Below are positions 16,225 to 25,197 of a DNA stretch of 33,813 nt, piece by piece. Position 1 is the first letter of the stretch, and each line of letters begins with the position of its first letter. Location of the stretch: the NCBI GenBank assembly GCA_022790615.1, contig JAAVXK010000034.1, positions 1 to 33,813 on the forward strand, read 5' to 3'. A model generated the notes under the pieces. It was not told the origin of the DNA. It was given only the letters and a program-made list of their open reading frames with translations, and searched no databases. The position numbers were made by a program, and so were the translations under genes. Source of the DNA: Lachnospiraceae bacterium (GTDB taxonomy: Bacteria > Bacillota > Clostridia > Lachnospirales > Lachnospiraceae).

Positions 16225-18963
16225 TTATCTGGTTTTGTATCTGACGCCTTTACCCAGACCGCTCTTTTTTAATAATTTAACATAAAATTTGTATTTTGAT
16301 CTCGGAACCGTTATTACAGCGTTTCCGTTCACGGATTTGAAACATGATTTTCCGGCCGCCTTTATTTTAATTGATAAAAGATTAATCTTTTTAAGGCGCA
16401 TGCAGCCGGAAAACGCATTTTTGCCAATCGATGCTATATTCTTTCCAAGCGTAATTTTTGCAAGCTTTTTATTATTGCGGAAAGCCTTTGCGGCAATACC
16501 CGTTACTTTATACGTCTTTCCCCCGTATGTTACTTTTGCGGGTATCGATACGCTGGCAAGAGTCTTTTTAACAGGCGCCGAAACAATAACACTATCGCTG
16601 CCGGCAACCTTATATTTTATATTCTTAACCGTAAATACCGTTTCCTTTTGTACAGACCCTTTATCAGGCCCGTCTGTCGCCATTATACCATCCTGCGCTT
16701 TCACCACGTCCGGGGAAGCCGTCGGCGTCTGAATTACCGGAACCGGAGATACATCAGGCTTCGGCGTGTCATTCGGTTTTGGCGTCGACTGCGGCTTTGG
16801 GGTCGCAGTTGCCGAACCGCCCCATCCCCAAGGTTTATTTGTCGGTTTGGGAGTAGGAACCGGTGTAGGCGCTACCGTCGGTTCAGCCCCGTTTTCATCT
16901 TTGTACATGGCAGTTATCTTTGCATCCGTGCCTGTAAGAGTTATCTGCGTATCCGGCGAGGACGCGTCCTGCGCGGCTCCTCCCGTCACATCCCATCTGC
17001 TGAACGTATAGCCGTCCACCTGCGGCGCGTTAACTGAAACCGGATATTCCCTGTAATATACACCCTGGAACCAATACGGCGAAACTTCCGGATTGACAGT
17101 ATTGACAATAATAGTATCGGCAGCATTTGAATTAACCGTTACATTAACCCTCTTTGACGACGTAAGCTCGGGGTAATTACTCTCAAGCATCGTCAGCACA
17201 TACGCCGGCCTTCTTGATAAAAAGTTCTTCATTGTATTCACGCCGCCGCTGATATTACCCGTATTCCATCTCACACGGTGCTTATCCATAAGCGGCGAAT
17301 ACAAATTGGAAAGTCTGTCAAGTTCCGCACACGCCCTGTTATACTCAAAGTTATAATTTCTTATATCCAGAAGAGCCGTGGCAAACCTCTTTCTGAAATC
17401 AGGGTTTTTAAACACAGCGGTGAAAACGGGCGAACCGTTCGCCTCTGTCCTTCCATAATCAGTGTCGTAACTGCTGTCAGGTATTCCGAGCGCATGGTAC
17501 TTGATTGAATCATACTCGGCGCCGGCCTGGTATGAATTATATATACCCATTGACCACTCCGTGTCATACAGCATATATCTCCATCTGCCGTCTGCATATG
17601 GGTTAATGCCGCCGTCCTCATTTACTTCTAACGCGGGGTCGGCAACCCTCCAGAACATAAGATTATTATACGGAGTTTTTGCGTTACACCCGCTCCACCA
17701 GTCATTATTATTTATGTATACCTCTGTCGCATAGTAATCAATAAAACTGTCAATATCAACCAGTTTAAGGAACTTATCATAATTCTCCTGCTTTGTCATA
17801 TCAAGGTCCCCGAGCCCCATCAGCTCGTTATATGCCGCGCCGTCCGGGTCCTCTCCCTCGTCAAGTTCCAGTTCCTTGTAAGCAATTACATTTTTATTGT
17901 CCACGCCAAACTTGTTCTGTATGTACTTGTCGCTGTACTTTTCCGTAAGGTTGTACAGGCCCCAGAATTCACCGTTAAGATATAGCATGCACGGTCTTGC
18001 GCCCTGCGTGGTGAAATCCTTATCTGTAACCATTCCCTGTATAAACATATCCTGAAATTTTGTTATATCTGCGTCATTTCCACCATTTCTCAACATTACG
18101 TTAGCAAATTTTTTTAATGTCTTATTAATATGGGTTCCTGTTTCGTCATCATACTGAACCGTTGCGTCGGGTATAAGCTCATATCCTTTCAGATTCTTCT
18201 CGCCGTATTCATAATCCGCCCTAAAATATATGTTAAAGCTCTTTTGCTGGTTTCTTCTTGAATATCCGCCGTGAATTCTTATTCCGGCGCCGGTTGAAAA
18301 CAGCGGGGTATTCCCGCCGTCAAAAAATTCAATGAAAGCCGGCCTCTCCCATTCTTTTCCGGACTGCATAAAATTAGCAAGTTCCTTCAAATCACTCTCC
18401 GTCTTAGAAGAAGCTTCATACAGTCTGCCCCCGACATATATTCCCTTATCGTCATCCAACAGATTGTCAGGGTCTGTAACTATAGACATAACCGCGCACC
18501 CTGAATACGAACTTTTTATGTTATTTGCAATAAAATAACTTTTTGTGGAAACTCTGGTTTTCGTTCCGTCAGCCCTGATACCCACGGCGCGGACAATCGT
18601 CGCACGTTCAAGCCTGGACGCCTGGGGAACATTCGCCCATCCGTTATCCGTAAACTTATACGCATTACTATCCGTCGAGAGAAGTACGTTCTTTCCTTTT
18701 AGGTTTTCCACTTTGACAGGCCCCGTATATTCCTTCGTTGAGGAGGAACCCTCCGTTGGTTCGCTTCCATCAAGCGTATATAATATCCTGCTGACTCCCT
18801 CGCCGCTTATCGTAAGCGAAAACGCTCCCGCATAATACCCCGATTCATTTGAGAATGTAAGGTCCTCCCCCTCAAATGCAAGCACATTCACACTGCCCGG
18901 ACCAAATGGTAATACAAAAGCCAAAATAATTATAAGTTTCGCAGCAAATCCCATCTTCTTCAT
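16225..18963 (-). CDS. Secreted CotH-kinase-domain protein with FN3-associated N-terminus and BspA-like leucine-rich C-terminus
   Basis: A 912-residue protein. Order: signal peptide (about 1-29, ending near VLA-FEG); a chitobiase/FN3-associated-type module (about 35-135, ILYTLDGSEPT); a CotH domain (about 155-570) with GIRIHGGYSRRNQQKSF near 224, NNDWWSG near 416 and WRYMLYDTEW near 460; an InlB/Listeria-type repeat (about 620-660, GYTFSRWDVTGG); a Pro/Thr/Lys linker (about 690-770, PTPVPTPKPT); and a BspA-like LRR_5 segment to the end (AFRNNKKLAKITLGKNIASI). CotH proteins are atypical kinases first known from spore coats. In gut Clostridia similar multi-domain forms are secreted. GGGAGG lies six bases before the ATG. 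It lies first in a probable pair with the BIG2 gene. Confidence 0.9.
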   Translation of the reverse strand: MKKMGFAAKLIIILAFVLPFGPGSVNVLAFEGEDLTFSNESGYYAGAFSLTISGEGVSRILYTLDGSEPTEGSSSTKEYTGPVKVENLKGKNVLLSTDSNAYKFTDNGWANVPQASRLERATIVRAVGIRADGTKTRVSTKSYFIANNIKSSYSGCAVMSIVTDPDNLLDDDKGIYVGGRLYEASSKTESDLKELANFMQSGKEWERPAFIEFFDGGNTPLFSTGAGIRIHGGYSRRNQQKSFNIYFRADYEYGEKNLKGYELIPDATVQYDDETGTHINKTLKKFANVMLRNGGNDADITKFQDMFIQGMVTDKDFTTQGARPCMLYLNGEFWGLYNLTEKYSDKYIQNKFGVDNKNVIAYKELELDEGEDPDGAAYNELMGLGDLDMTKQENYDKFLKLVDIDSFIDYYATEVYINNNDWWSGCNAKTPYNNLMFWRVADPALEVNEDGGINPYADGRWRYMLYDTEWSMGIYNSYQAGAEYDSIKYHALGIPDSSYDTDYGRTEANGSPVFTAVFKNPDFRKRFATALLDIRNYNFEYNRACAELDRLSNLYSPLMDKHRVRWNTGNISGGVNTMKNFLSRRPAYVLTMLESNYPELTSSKRVNVTVNSNAADTIIVNTVNPEVSPYWFQGVYYREYPVSVNAPQVDGYTFSRWDVTGGAAQDASSPDTQITLTGTDAKITAMYKDENGAEPTVAPTPVPTPKPTNKPWGWGGSATATPKPQSTPKPNDTPKPDVSPVPVIQTPTASPDVVKAQDGIMATDGPDKGSVQKETVFTVKNIKYKVAGSDSVIVSAPVKKTLASVSIPAKVTYGGKTYKVTGIAAKAFRNNKKLAKITLGKNIASIGKNAFSGCMRLKKINLLSIKIKAAGKSCFKSVNGNAVITVPRSKYKFYVKLLKKSGLGKGVRYKTR

Positions 18964-19029
18964 AGTATTCCTCCCATAATCAACTAAAACAGTGTTAATG
19001 GCCGACGGTTACGTTATACTTTTTTAAAC

Positions 19030-19058
19030 ATTATATTTTTCTAAAATATACCATACAA
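19030..19058 (-). promoter_or_regulatory. Candidate promoter of the CotH-BIG2 gene pair
   Basis: On the - strand, TTGTAT (complement of 19053-19058), 17 bases and a perfect TATAAT (complement of 19030-19035). The start would be near 19023, leaving a leader of about 60 nt before the CotH-protein ATG. The -35 is only three-sixths consensus. Confidence 0.5.
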
Positions 19059-19117
19059 GTTTCCACATACTAAAAAGTAAAATGAATATTTCATATTGAA
19101 AAGTTATTATTTACGAT

Positions 19118-19139
19118 AAAAATAATTCTGATTATTTTT
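19118..19139 (-). terminator. AU-only hairpin after yebC, possible terminator
   Basis: AAAAATAAT (19118-19126) and ATTATTTTT (19131-19139) form a perfect 9-bp stem with a 4-nt loop just past the yebC stop. On the - strand the 3' arm ends in five U residues. The stem has no G-C pairs, so its strength is doubtful. Confidence 0.35.
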
Positions 19140-19153
19140 GTTACAATCATTCA

Positions 19154-19888
19154 TTATTCGTCGATATCCGCATTGTGATATACTTCCTGTACGTCGTCAT
19201 CTTCGTCAAGCAGGTCTATTATCCTGTTCATCATCTTAACAGAATTCTCATCCGTCAGGCTTACATAATTCTGTGGTATCATTGTAACCTCCGCAGAAGC
19301 CATCGGTATGCCGGCCTGTTCTATCGCTTCCCTGACAGCACTGAAATCAGCCGGAGAAGTGATAATCTCGTAGCTGTCCTCTTCCTCGTTGAAATCTTCC
19401 GCCGCGGCGTCGAGCGCAAGCATCATCAAATCATCAGCCTCCATGCCGCATTCCTGCCTGTCTATAATAATCTGACCCTTCTCATCGAACATATACGACA
19501 CGCAGCCCGTCGTTCCTACATTGCCGCCGCCTTTTGTAAACGCATTGCGTACATTTGAAGCCGTTCTGTTCTTATTATCCGTGAGTGTTCTAACTATTAT
19601 AGCCGTACCGTTAGGGCCGTAGCCTTCATATGTAATGTTCTCATAGTTGGCCGAATTGGCGTCGCCCGCCGCTTTTTTTATTCCCCTGTCAATCGTGTCG
19701 TTAGGCATGTTGTTAGCCTTCGCCTTTGCTATTACGTCGCGCAGCTTGCTGTTATTGGCAGGGTCCGGTCCGCCCTCCTTGACTGCTACCGCAATCTCTC
19801 TGCCTATAATTGTGAATATCTTTCCTTTTTTTGCATCATTCTTCTCTTTTTTGTGCTTAATATTTGCAAATTTTGAATGTCCTGACAT
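19154..19888 (-). CDS. yebC: YebC/PmpR family protein (transcription/translation regulator)
   Basis: A 244-residue protein, the usual length. The N-terminus MSGHSKFANIKHKKEKNDAK and the following GKIFTIIGREI are hallmarks of the family; NKNRTASNVRNAFTKGGG and GCVSYMFDEKGQI mark domain 2. Characterised members either bind DNA as regulators or associate with ribosomes to relieve stalling at proline-rich stretches; which applies here cannot be told from sequence. GGAGG precedes the ATG by about ten bases. It has its own promoter candidate and is separated from argR by 129 bp, so it is probably a single-gene unit. Confidence 0.95.
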   Translation of the reverse strand: MSGHSKFANIKHKKEKNDAKKGKIFTIIGREIAVAVKEGGPDPANNSKLRDVIAKAKANNMPNDTIDRGIKKAAGDANSANYENITYEGYGPNGTAIIVRTLTDNKNRTASNVRNAFTKGGGNVGTTGCVSYMFDEKGQIIIDRQECGMEADDLMMLALDAAAEDFNEEEDSYEIITSPADFSAVREAIEQAGIPMASAEVTMIPQNYVSLTDENSVKMMNRIIDLLDEDDDVQEVYHNADIDE

Positions 19889-19962
19889 TTTATTAATTCC
19901 TCCAAATTGACTTTATAATATAGGGCGGCAGCCAAACTGTCCCCAACTTATACTAACTATTA

Positions 19963-19991
19963 ATTTTACCATGATATTTTTGTCTTTGCAA
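19963..19991 (-). promoter_or_regulatory. Promoter of yebC with extended -10
   Basis: On the - strand, TTGCAA (complement of 19986-19991), 17 bases and TAAAAT (complement of 19963-19968) preceded by TGG, an extended -10 element. The leader to the yebC ATG would be about 68 nt. Confidence 0.55.
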
Positions 19992-20017
19992 GCTTCAAAC
20001 AGCCGGAGTTTCGGCGG

Positions 20018-20488
20018 TTATTTTCCATATCCCCCATAATCATTAAGACGTACCGACAATTCATTTGTAACTGTAACTGCCTCTGACGCTGATTTGACAA
20101 CACACATTATCGTATCGTCTCCTGCAATACACCCCATTATACCATCAATCTTCATGGAATCAACTACAGATGCAACGGCCATCGCCATACCCGAGGCCGT
20201 CTTTATTACTATTATATTCCCGGCTGCTTCTATCGACAGTACGGCTTCGTTAAGGGCGCCTATATATTTTTTCCCGGCTGTGGAATCATATTCTTTTAAA
20301 GCCGCGTATTTTGCCCTTCCCCTGCTCCCCGGAACCTTGTCAAGCTTAAGCTCCCGTATGTCTCTCGATACTGTGGCCTGCGTAACGTCATATCCGCAGT
20401 CCCTAAGCCTGCTTGCAAGTTCCTCCTGGGTTTCTATATCCGAGCTTTCAACCAGTTCAATTATTTTTCTCTGTCTGAGCGCTTTCAT
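20018..20488 (-). CDS. argR: Arginine repressor ArgR
   Basis: A 156-residue protein. The N-terminal winged helix contains RQRKIIELVESSDIETQEEL and the recognition segment VTQATVSRDIRELKL (about 35-50). The C-terminal oligomerisation and arginine-binding domain carries GCIAGDDTIMCVV near residue 120-130, with the Asp pair that contacts arginine in known structures. It represses arginine biosynthesis and activates catabolism genes as an arginine-bound hexamer. The ATG complementary to 20486-20488 was preferred over an in-frame TTG directly before it, because GGAGG lies five bases upstream. The start overlaps the end of nadK by 32 nt. recN, which often follows argR in Firmicutes, is not here; yebC follows instead. 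Confidence 0.95.
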   Translation of the reverse strand: MKALRQRKIIELVESSDIETQEELASRLRDCGYDVTQATVSRDIRELKLDKVPGSRGRAKYAALKEYDSTAGKKYIGALNEAVLSIEAAGNIIVIKTASGMAMAVASVVDSMKIDGIMGCIAGDDTIMCVVKSASEAVTVTNELSVRLNDYGGYGK

Positions 20489-21353
20489 CAAAGCCTCCTC
20501 CTGTCAGCTTCCGCCTCATTTTTTTGTAGAAATTGGTTTTTTTCATGAGCACAATCCTTGTGACAATATCCGATTTTTTCATATATACGCTGTCACCGCT
20601 CTCTATAGTCTCAAACATTCTTCCGTCGACGCTTATGACTGCGGAATCTATCCTTGCATTCTTGCCATCGAGCAGTTTTATCTCAATCTTATCGTTTCCG
20701 TCTATAATAAAACTTCTATCGTTTAATGAGTGCGGGCAAACAGGAGTTACCGCAACGGCATTGACATTCGGCGCAATGACCGGCCCGCCCGCGGAGATAT
20801 TGTACCCGGTCGAGCCCGTCGGCGTGGAAACAATAACCCCATCGGCGATAAATGAATCGAGAAGCTCTCCGTTAATATATACCGCGAACCTTATGAGCTT
20901 GCCAAACTCCCTCCTGAATATTGCAAAATCATTCAGGGCAAGCTCCATGTTTTTTTCTTCCCCTGACGACGTACAGCCTTCAAGCATCATTCTCTTTTCT
21001 ATCCTGAACTCGCCTGATATAAGTCCGTCAATATTTTTTTCCATATTATGTGTGTCCGACTCGGTCAGGAAACCGACTCCCCCGATATTAACGCCATACA
21101 GCGGAATTTTCTTAGGCGCCGTATCTTTGGCGGCCTGTATCATCGTTCCGTCTCCGCCGAGAACTATGACACACTCCGTTCCGTCTTCAATATCGCCGAC
21201 CCTCGTATAACAATTTTTCTCTCCCTCACAGTGAAGCTCATTTGCCAGCACACGGCACACACAACCTTTACTTTCTATGTGGCGCCTTATATTTTCAGCG
21301 GCTTCGGCCGCTTTACTTTTTTCCATATTAGCTACAACGCAAAACTTTTTCAA
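20457..21353 (-). CDS. nadK: NAD kinase
   Basis: A 298-residue ATP/polyphosphate-dependent NAD kinase that makes NADP. The nucleotide-binding GGDGT motif is at 66-70, and the conserved TPTGSTGYNISAGGPVI substrate loop is near 170-185. The start is a TTG: AGGAGG lies eight bases upstream and the first residues MKKFCVVAN fit the family; the first in-frame ATG is nine codons later with no ribosome binding site. It begins 12 nt after tlyA and overlaps argR at its 3' end. Confidence 0.95.
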   Translation of the reverse strand: MKKFCVVANMEKSKAAEAAENIRRHIESKGCVCRVLANELHCEGEKNCYTRVGDIEDGTECVIVLGGDGTMIQAAKDTAPKKIPLYGVNIGGVGFLTESDTHNMEKNIDGLISGEFRIEKRMMLEGCTSSGEEKNMELALNDFAIFRREFGKLIRFAVYINGELLDSFIADGVIVSTPTGSTGYNISAGGPVIAPNVNAVAVTPVCPHSLNDRSFIIDGNDKIEIKLLDGKNARIDSAVISVDGRMFETIESGDSVYMKKSDIVTRIVLMKKTNFYKKMRRKLTGGGFDESAQTEKNN

Positions 21354-21365
21354 ACCCTGCTCCTC

Positions 21366-22181
21366 CTATAGCTGCGAATTGGCGCTCTCAACTATATCCG
21401 AAATAGTTTTCCTGTAGTTGTCAACCTCTTTTTCATCCATCACGGCGCCTTCTTTCTTACGCATATACAAAAGATATTCTATATTTCCCTCCGGTCCGCG
21501 AACAGGGGAATAATCAAGCCCCAGCACAAAAAAAGGAAGTTCCGTTATATAATCAAGTATACCATGAATCACTTCCATATGTGTGGCAGAATCTCTTACA
21601 ACACCCTTTTTACCGACTTTTTCACGTCCCGCCTCAAACTGCGGTTTAATCAGGCACACGATATGCGCGCCGTCCCTCATAAGTTCACAGACCGGATGCA
21701 GTACTTTTTTCAGCGAAATAAATGCGACGTCAATACTGACGAAGTCCGCCATTTCGCCTATATCATCCGGCGTCACATACCTTATATTAGTCTTCTCCAT
21801 GCTGACTACACGCTCATCCTGCCTTAATTTCCATGCAAGCTGGTTGGTTCCGACGTCGACCGCATATACTTTTTTTGCGCCGTTTTGCAGCATACAGTCC
21901 GTGAACCCCCCGGTAGACGAGCCTACGTCTATACAGACCAAACCGTCTACAGAAAGCTCCCATATTTCAAAAGCCTTCTCAAGCTTCAGTCCCCCGCGGC
22001 TTACATATTTTAACTGCCGGCCCTTTATCTCAATCGGAACATTTACGTCAAACGAAGCTCCCGCCTTGTCTTCACGCTGTCCTTTAACAAACACGCCGCC
22101 GGACATTATAAGAGCCTTTGCCTTTTCGCGGGACTCTGCAAGACCCCTGTTTACTAATAATATATCCAATCTCTCTTTCAA
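21366..22181 (-). CDS. tlyA: TlyA-family rRNA (cytidine-2'-O)-methyltransferase
   Basis: A 271-residue protein. An N-terminal S4 RNA-binding domain (about 3-65, ERLDILLVNRGLAESREKAK) is followed by an FtsJ/RrmJ-type SAM-dependent methyltransferase with IDVGSSTGGFTDCMLQ near 84-99, SIDVAFISL and LIKPQFEAG. Mycobacterial TlyA methylates 16S and 23S rRNA at cytidine 2'-OH. The family was formerly labelled hemolysin. The start is a TTG with GGGAG nine bases upstream, and the resulting MKERLDILLV N-terminus matches the family. It lies between dxs and nadK as in other Firmicutes. Confidence 0.93.
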   Translation of the reverse strand: MKERLDILLVNRGLAESREKAKALIMSGGVFVKGQREDKAGASFDVNVPIEIKGRQLKYVSRGGLKLEKAFEIWELSVDGLVCIDVGSSTGGFTDCMLQNGAKKVYAVDVGTNQLAWKLRQDERVVSMEKTNIRYVTPDDIGEMADFVSIDVAFISLKKVLHPVCELMRDGAHIVCLIKPQFEAGREKVGKKGVVRDSATHMEVIHGILDYITELPFFVLGLDYSPVRGPEGNIEYLLYMRKKEGAVMDEKEVDNYRKTISDIVESANSQL

Positions 22182-22221
22182 ATCTAATTACTCCCGAACA
22201 TATTGTAAAAACAAATACCGG

Positions 22222-24111
22222 TTAAACCGTTTCCCTAAGTATTTTCTCCGCCACCGCCTCAGATGTAAGTCCGTACTTTTCCTTAAGCACATCCGGATTG
22301 CCATGCTTAACGTATGTGTCCGGCAGGCATACGGGTATACACTTCTTACCGGAAAAACCGTTCCACTGCATATACGACGCGACCTGCTCCGAAATGCCCC
22401 CGCTTATTACATTCTCCTCAAGCGTGACGATTATATCATGGCTGGGTATAAGCTTATTAAGAAGCGCTGTGTCAAGCGGCTTAATAAATCTCATATTGAC
22501 TACCGTTGCCTGTACGCCGTCTGCTTTAAGCCTGTCAGCGGCCTGAACCGCCGTGGCAACCATGCTGCCGGCCGCTAAAAGGAGAACCTGCCTTTTCTCC
22601 TCCGTATCTCCGTATAGAATCTCGGCCCTGCCATACGCGATTTCCTGCCTGTACCCGGTCATGTCCATACACGCGTCTCCTCTGGGATAGCGCACTGCGA
22701 CCGGGCCGTCAAACTGATTTACCGCAAACTCAAGCATGTCCTCAAATTCAATATGATTCTTCGGGGACAATATTGTCATTCCCGGTATTCCACATAGAAA
22801 AGATACGTCGTATATTCCCTGATGCGTTTCACCGTCGTTGCCGGTAATGCCGCTCCTATCGACCGCAAATACAACATGCCTGCGCGTTTTACAGACATCA
22901 TGGATAATCTGGTCATACGCCCTCTGTAAAAACGTGGAATATATGGAGACGACCGGTATCATTTCGTCGGCCGCAAGGCCCGCGGCAAATGTCACGGCGT
23001 GCTCCTCGGCTATTCCTACGTCAAAAAATCTTTTATTATATTTTTCAGAGAAAGGAATAAGCCCGGTTCCCTGCGGCATTGCGGCACATACGGCTACAAT
23101 CCTGTCATTTACGGCCGCCATTTCACAAAGTTTCTTTCCGAACACCTCCGTATAGGACAACGAGCCTTCGGTCCGTTTTTTCTTAAGCTCGCCGCTCCTT
23201 ACGTCAAACGGCTCAACGCCGTGAAAGAAGCACGGATTCTCCTCTGCAAGACGGTAACCCCTGCCTTTCTTAGTCTTTACATGTATTATAACCGGTTTAT
23301 CAAGATTTACCGCATTTTCAAATGTTTTCACAAGCTGGTTTACGTTATGCCCGTCAACGGGCCCGATATAAGTGAGCCCCATATCTTCAAAGAACATTCC
23401 CGGTATAACGAGATGCTTAAGCGAGCTTTTCGAACGCCTTATCTTTTCGATTACATTTTCCCCGATATAAGGCATTTTTTTCAAGGCGTACTCTATATTG
23501 TCCTTAAGCGTCGTATACTGGCTTGCAGTCCTGAGTTTCGTAAGATACTTTGACATCCCGCCGACATTTTTTGATATTGACATATTATTATCGTTAAGAA
23601 TTATAACCATATTTGACTTTAACGACGCGGCGTTATTGATAGCTTCATAAAACATTCCGCCCGTTATCGAGCCGTCCCCGATAACCGCAAAAACCTTATT
23701 TTTTTTGCCCTGAAGCCTGGCCGCATGAGCATATCCTAACGCTGCCGATACCGATGTAGAAGCATGCCCGGTATCAAATGCGTCCGTCTCGCTCTCTTCT
23801 ATACTGGGAAATCCGCTGAGCCCTCCATAATTCCTTATTGTATCCATATTATTCCATCTTCCGGTCAGAATTTTATGTACATAAGACTGGTGTCCGACAT
23901 CCCATATAAGCTTGTCCTCAGGAAAATCAAGGCAGATATGCAGGGCCATCGTAAGCTCCACAACACCAAGGTTTGACGCAAGATGGCCCCCTGTACGGCT
24001 GACGCTGTTCACAAGGCACGACCTTATCTCCGACGCGAGCCTCCTGTAGTCCTCCGGCGCAATAGTTTTAATGTCGTTAGGTTTTTCAATCTGTCTGAGT
24101 ATCTTATACAT
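22222..24111 (-). CDS. dxs: 1-deoxy-D-xylulose-5-phosphate synthase
   Basis: A 629-residue thiamine-diphosphate enzyme that condenses pyruvate and glyceraldehyde-3-phosphate, the entry step of the MEP isoprenoid pathway. N-terminal DVGHQSYVHKILTGR, the ThDP/Mg motif GDGSITGG near 143 with the following NDNNMSIS, the transketolase-like catalytic Glu in VGIAEEHAVTFAAGLA near 362, and the C-terminal transketolase domain are all present. The ATG complementary to 24109-24111 follows GGAGAGG; a GTG six codons upstream overlaps that site and was rejected. It starts 17 nt after ispA, so both isoprenoid genes are co-expressed. Confidence 0.97.
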   Translation of the reverse strand: MYKILRQIEKPNDIKTIAPEDYRRLASEIRSCLVNSVSRTGGHLASNLGVVELTMALHICLDFPEDKLIWDVGHQSYVHKILTGRWNNMDTIRNYGGLSGFPSIEESETDAFDTGHASTSVSAALGYAHAARLQGKKNKVFAVIGDGSITGGMFYEAINNAASLKSNMVIILNDNNMSISKNVGGMSKYLTKLRTASQYTTLKDNIEYALKKMPYIGENVIEKIRRSKSSLKHLVIPGMFFEDMGLTYIGPVDGHNVNQLVKTFENAVNLDKPVIIHVKTKKGRGYRLAEENPCFFHGVEPFDVRSGELKKKRTEGSLSYTEVFGKKLCEMAAVNDRIVAVCAAMPQGTGLIPFSEKYNKRFFDVGIAEEHAVTFAAGLAADEMIPVVSIYSTFLQRAYDQIIHDVCKTRRHVVFAVDRSGITGNDGETHQGIYDVSFLCGIPGMTILSPKNHIEFEDMLEFAVNQFDGPVAVRYPRGDACMDMTGYRQEIAYGRAEILYGDTEEKRQVLLLAAGSMVATAVQAADRLKADGVQATVVNMRFIKPLDTALLNKLIPSHDIIVTLEENVISGGISEQVASYMQWNGFSGKKCIPVCLPDTYVKHGNPDVLKEKYGLTSEAVAEKILRETV

Positions 24112-24128
24112 ATATAAGTACCTCTCCA

Positions 24129-25016
24129 CTATTTTTTTCTATGAATAAGTTCGGTAACAAGCCATACAACATACTCCTTACTGTCAGCCGCGGGCAGTTT
24201 GTCAAGAAGATTCAAAGCGCTCTCCGAATATTCCATAACCGCCTTTTCTGCCGCATCCATGCCGCATAGCGCAATATATGTTGTCTTGTCATTCCTCTCG
24301 TCACTTTTGACGGGTTTTCCAAGTTCTTCGGTAGTACTTGTAACATCTAATATATCATCCCGTATCTGGAATGCTATACCGATATTGCGCGCAATACGGC
24401 ATAGCATATCAACCTCACGTTCCTGCATGCCGGCCATAATTCCGCCAATCATGAACGAGGCTTCTAAAAGTGCCGCCGTTTTGAGCTTGTATATGAAAGT
24501 AAGCATATCCATATCCGGTATTTTACCGTTCATCTCTACATCAACAACTTGTCCGCCTACCATGCCGAACACTCCCGCTTTTGACACCAGCACCCTGTAT
24601 GCGGCCATCGCCCTGTCAGGCCGTTTGGAATCAAACGCCTTTGCAGCGGTTTCGTAAGCATAGTTTAAAAGCGCGTCGCCCGCAAGTATCCCCATAGCCT
24701 CGCCGTATACAATATGCGTAGTCTTCCTGCCGCGCCTGTACTCGTCATTATCCATAGCCGGAAGGTCGTCATGTATAAGCGAATACGTGTGTATCATCTC
24801 TATCGCAGCCATAAACGGCTCTATCGCAGCCGGTTCGTTTCCTCCAAGCATTGTATATATCTCATGCATGAACATAGGCCTGATTCTTTTTCCGCCCGAC
24901 ATAAGCGCATATTCCATGGCTTCAAAAATTGTCTTTTGATACCCCTTTTTTTCAGGAAGATATTTTTTAAGAACGTCCTCTATATCACATATTTTCCTGT
25001 TCATCTGCTGTTTCAT
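24129..25016 (-). CDS. ispA: Polyprenyl (farnesyl/geranyl) diphosphate synthase
   Basis: A 295-residue all-helical prenyltransferase that elongates DMAPP with IPP to geranyl/farnesyl diphosphate, a precursor of undecaprenyl phosphate and quinones. GGKRIRP is at 41-47, the first aspartate-rich motif (DDLPAMDND) at 83-91 and the second (DDILD) at 220-224. The length is typical of bacterial IspA. AGGAGG lies six bases before the ATG, inside the end of xseB, which it overlaps by 32 nt. Confidence 0.95.
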   Translation of the reverse strand: MKQQMNRKICDIEDVLKKYLPEKKGYQKTIFEAMEYALMSGGKRIRPMFMHEIYTMLGGNEPAAIEPFMAAIEMIHTYSLIHDDLPAMDNDEYRRGRKTTHIVYGEAMGILAGDALLNYAYETAAKAFDSKRPDRAMAAYRVLVSKAGVFGMVGGQVVDVEMNGKIPDMDMLTFIYKLKTAALLEASFMIGGIMAGMQEREVDMLCRIARNIGIAFQIRDDILDVTSTTEELGKPVKSDERNDKTTYIALCGMDAAEKAVMEYSESALNLLDKLPAADSKEYVVWLVTELIHRKK

Positions 25017-25197
25017 CCGCTTCCTCCTGAAGAATTATCAATTTCTTTTCAACTTTGTCTATCTCGCCGTTGCACTGAGCCAAAAGCTTCATTCCCTGTT
25101 CATACAGTTTAAATGATTCCTCAAGACCCTTATCATCACTTTCCAGTTTGTCTATTATAGTTTCTAATTTGTTAAAGTTGTCTTCAAGCTTTGCCAT
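24985..25197 (-). CDS. xseB: Exonuclease VII small subunit
   Basis: A 70-residue coiled-coil protein with the XseB pattern: FNKLETIIDKLESDDKGLEES, then FKLYEQGMKLLAQCNGEIDKVEKKL. Several copies bind each XseA to form exonuclease VII, which degrades single-stranded DNA from both ends. The acidic C-terminal tail is normal. It overlaps xseA by 14 nt and ispA by 32 nt, so translation is probably coupled. Confidence 0.93.
   Translation of the reverse strand: MAKLEDNFNKLETIIDKLESDDKGLEESFKLYEQGMKLLAQCNGEIDKVEKKLIILQEEADETADEQENM

Noticed and set aside
20000-20017. Terminator after argR
   Set aside because: Only a 4-bp GCCG/CGGC stem without a U tract was found on the - strand.
21583-22578. 331-codon + strand ORF opposite tlyA and dxs
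   Set aside because: It lies antisense to two genes with clear catalytic motifs, has no ribosome binding site and shows no recognisable domain. Long antisense frames arise from the codon bias of the real genes.
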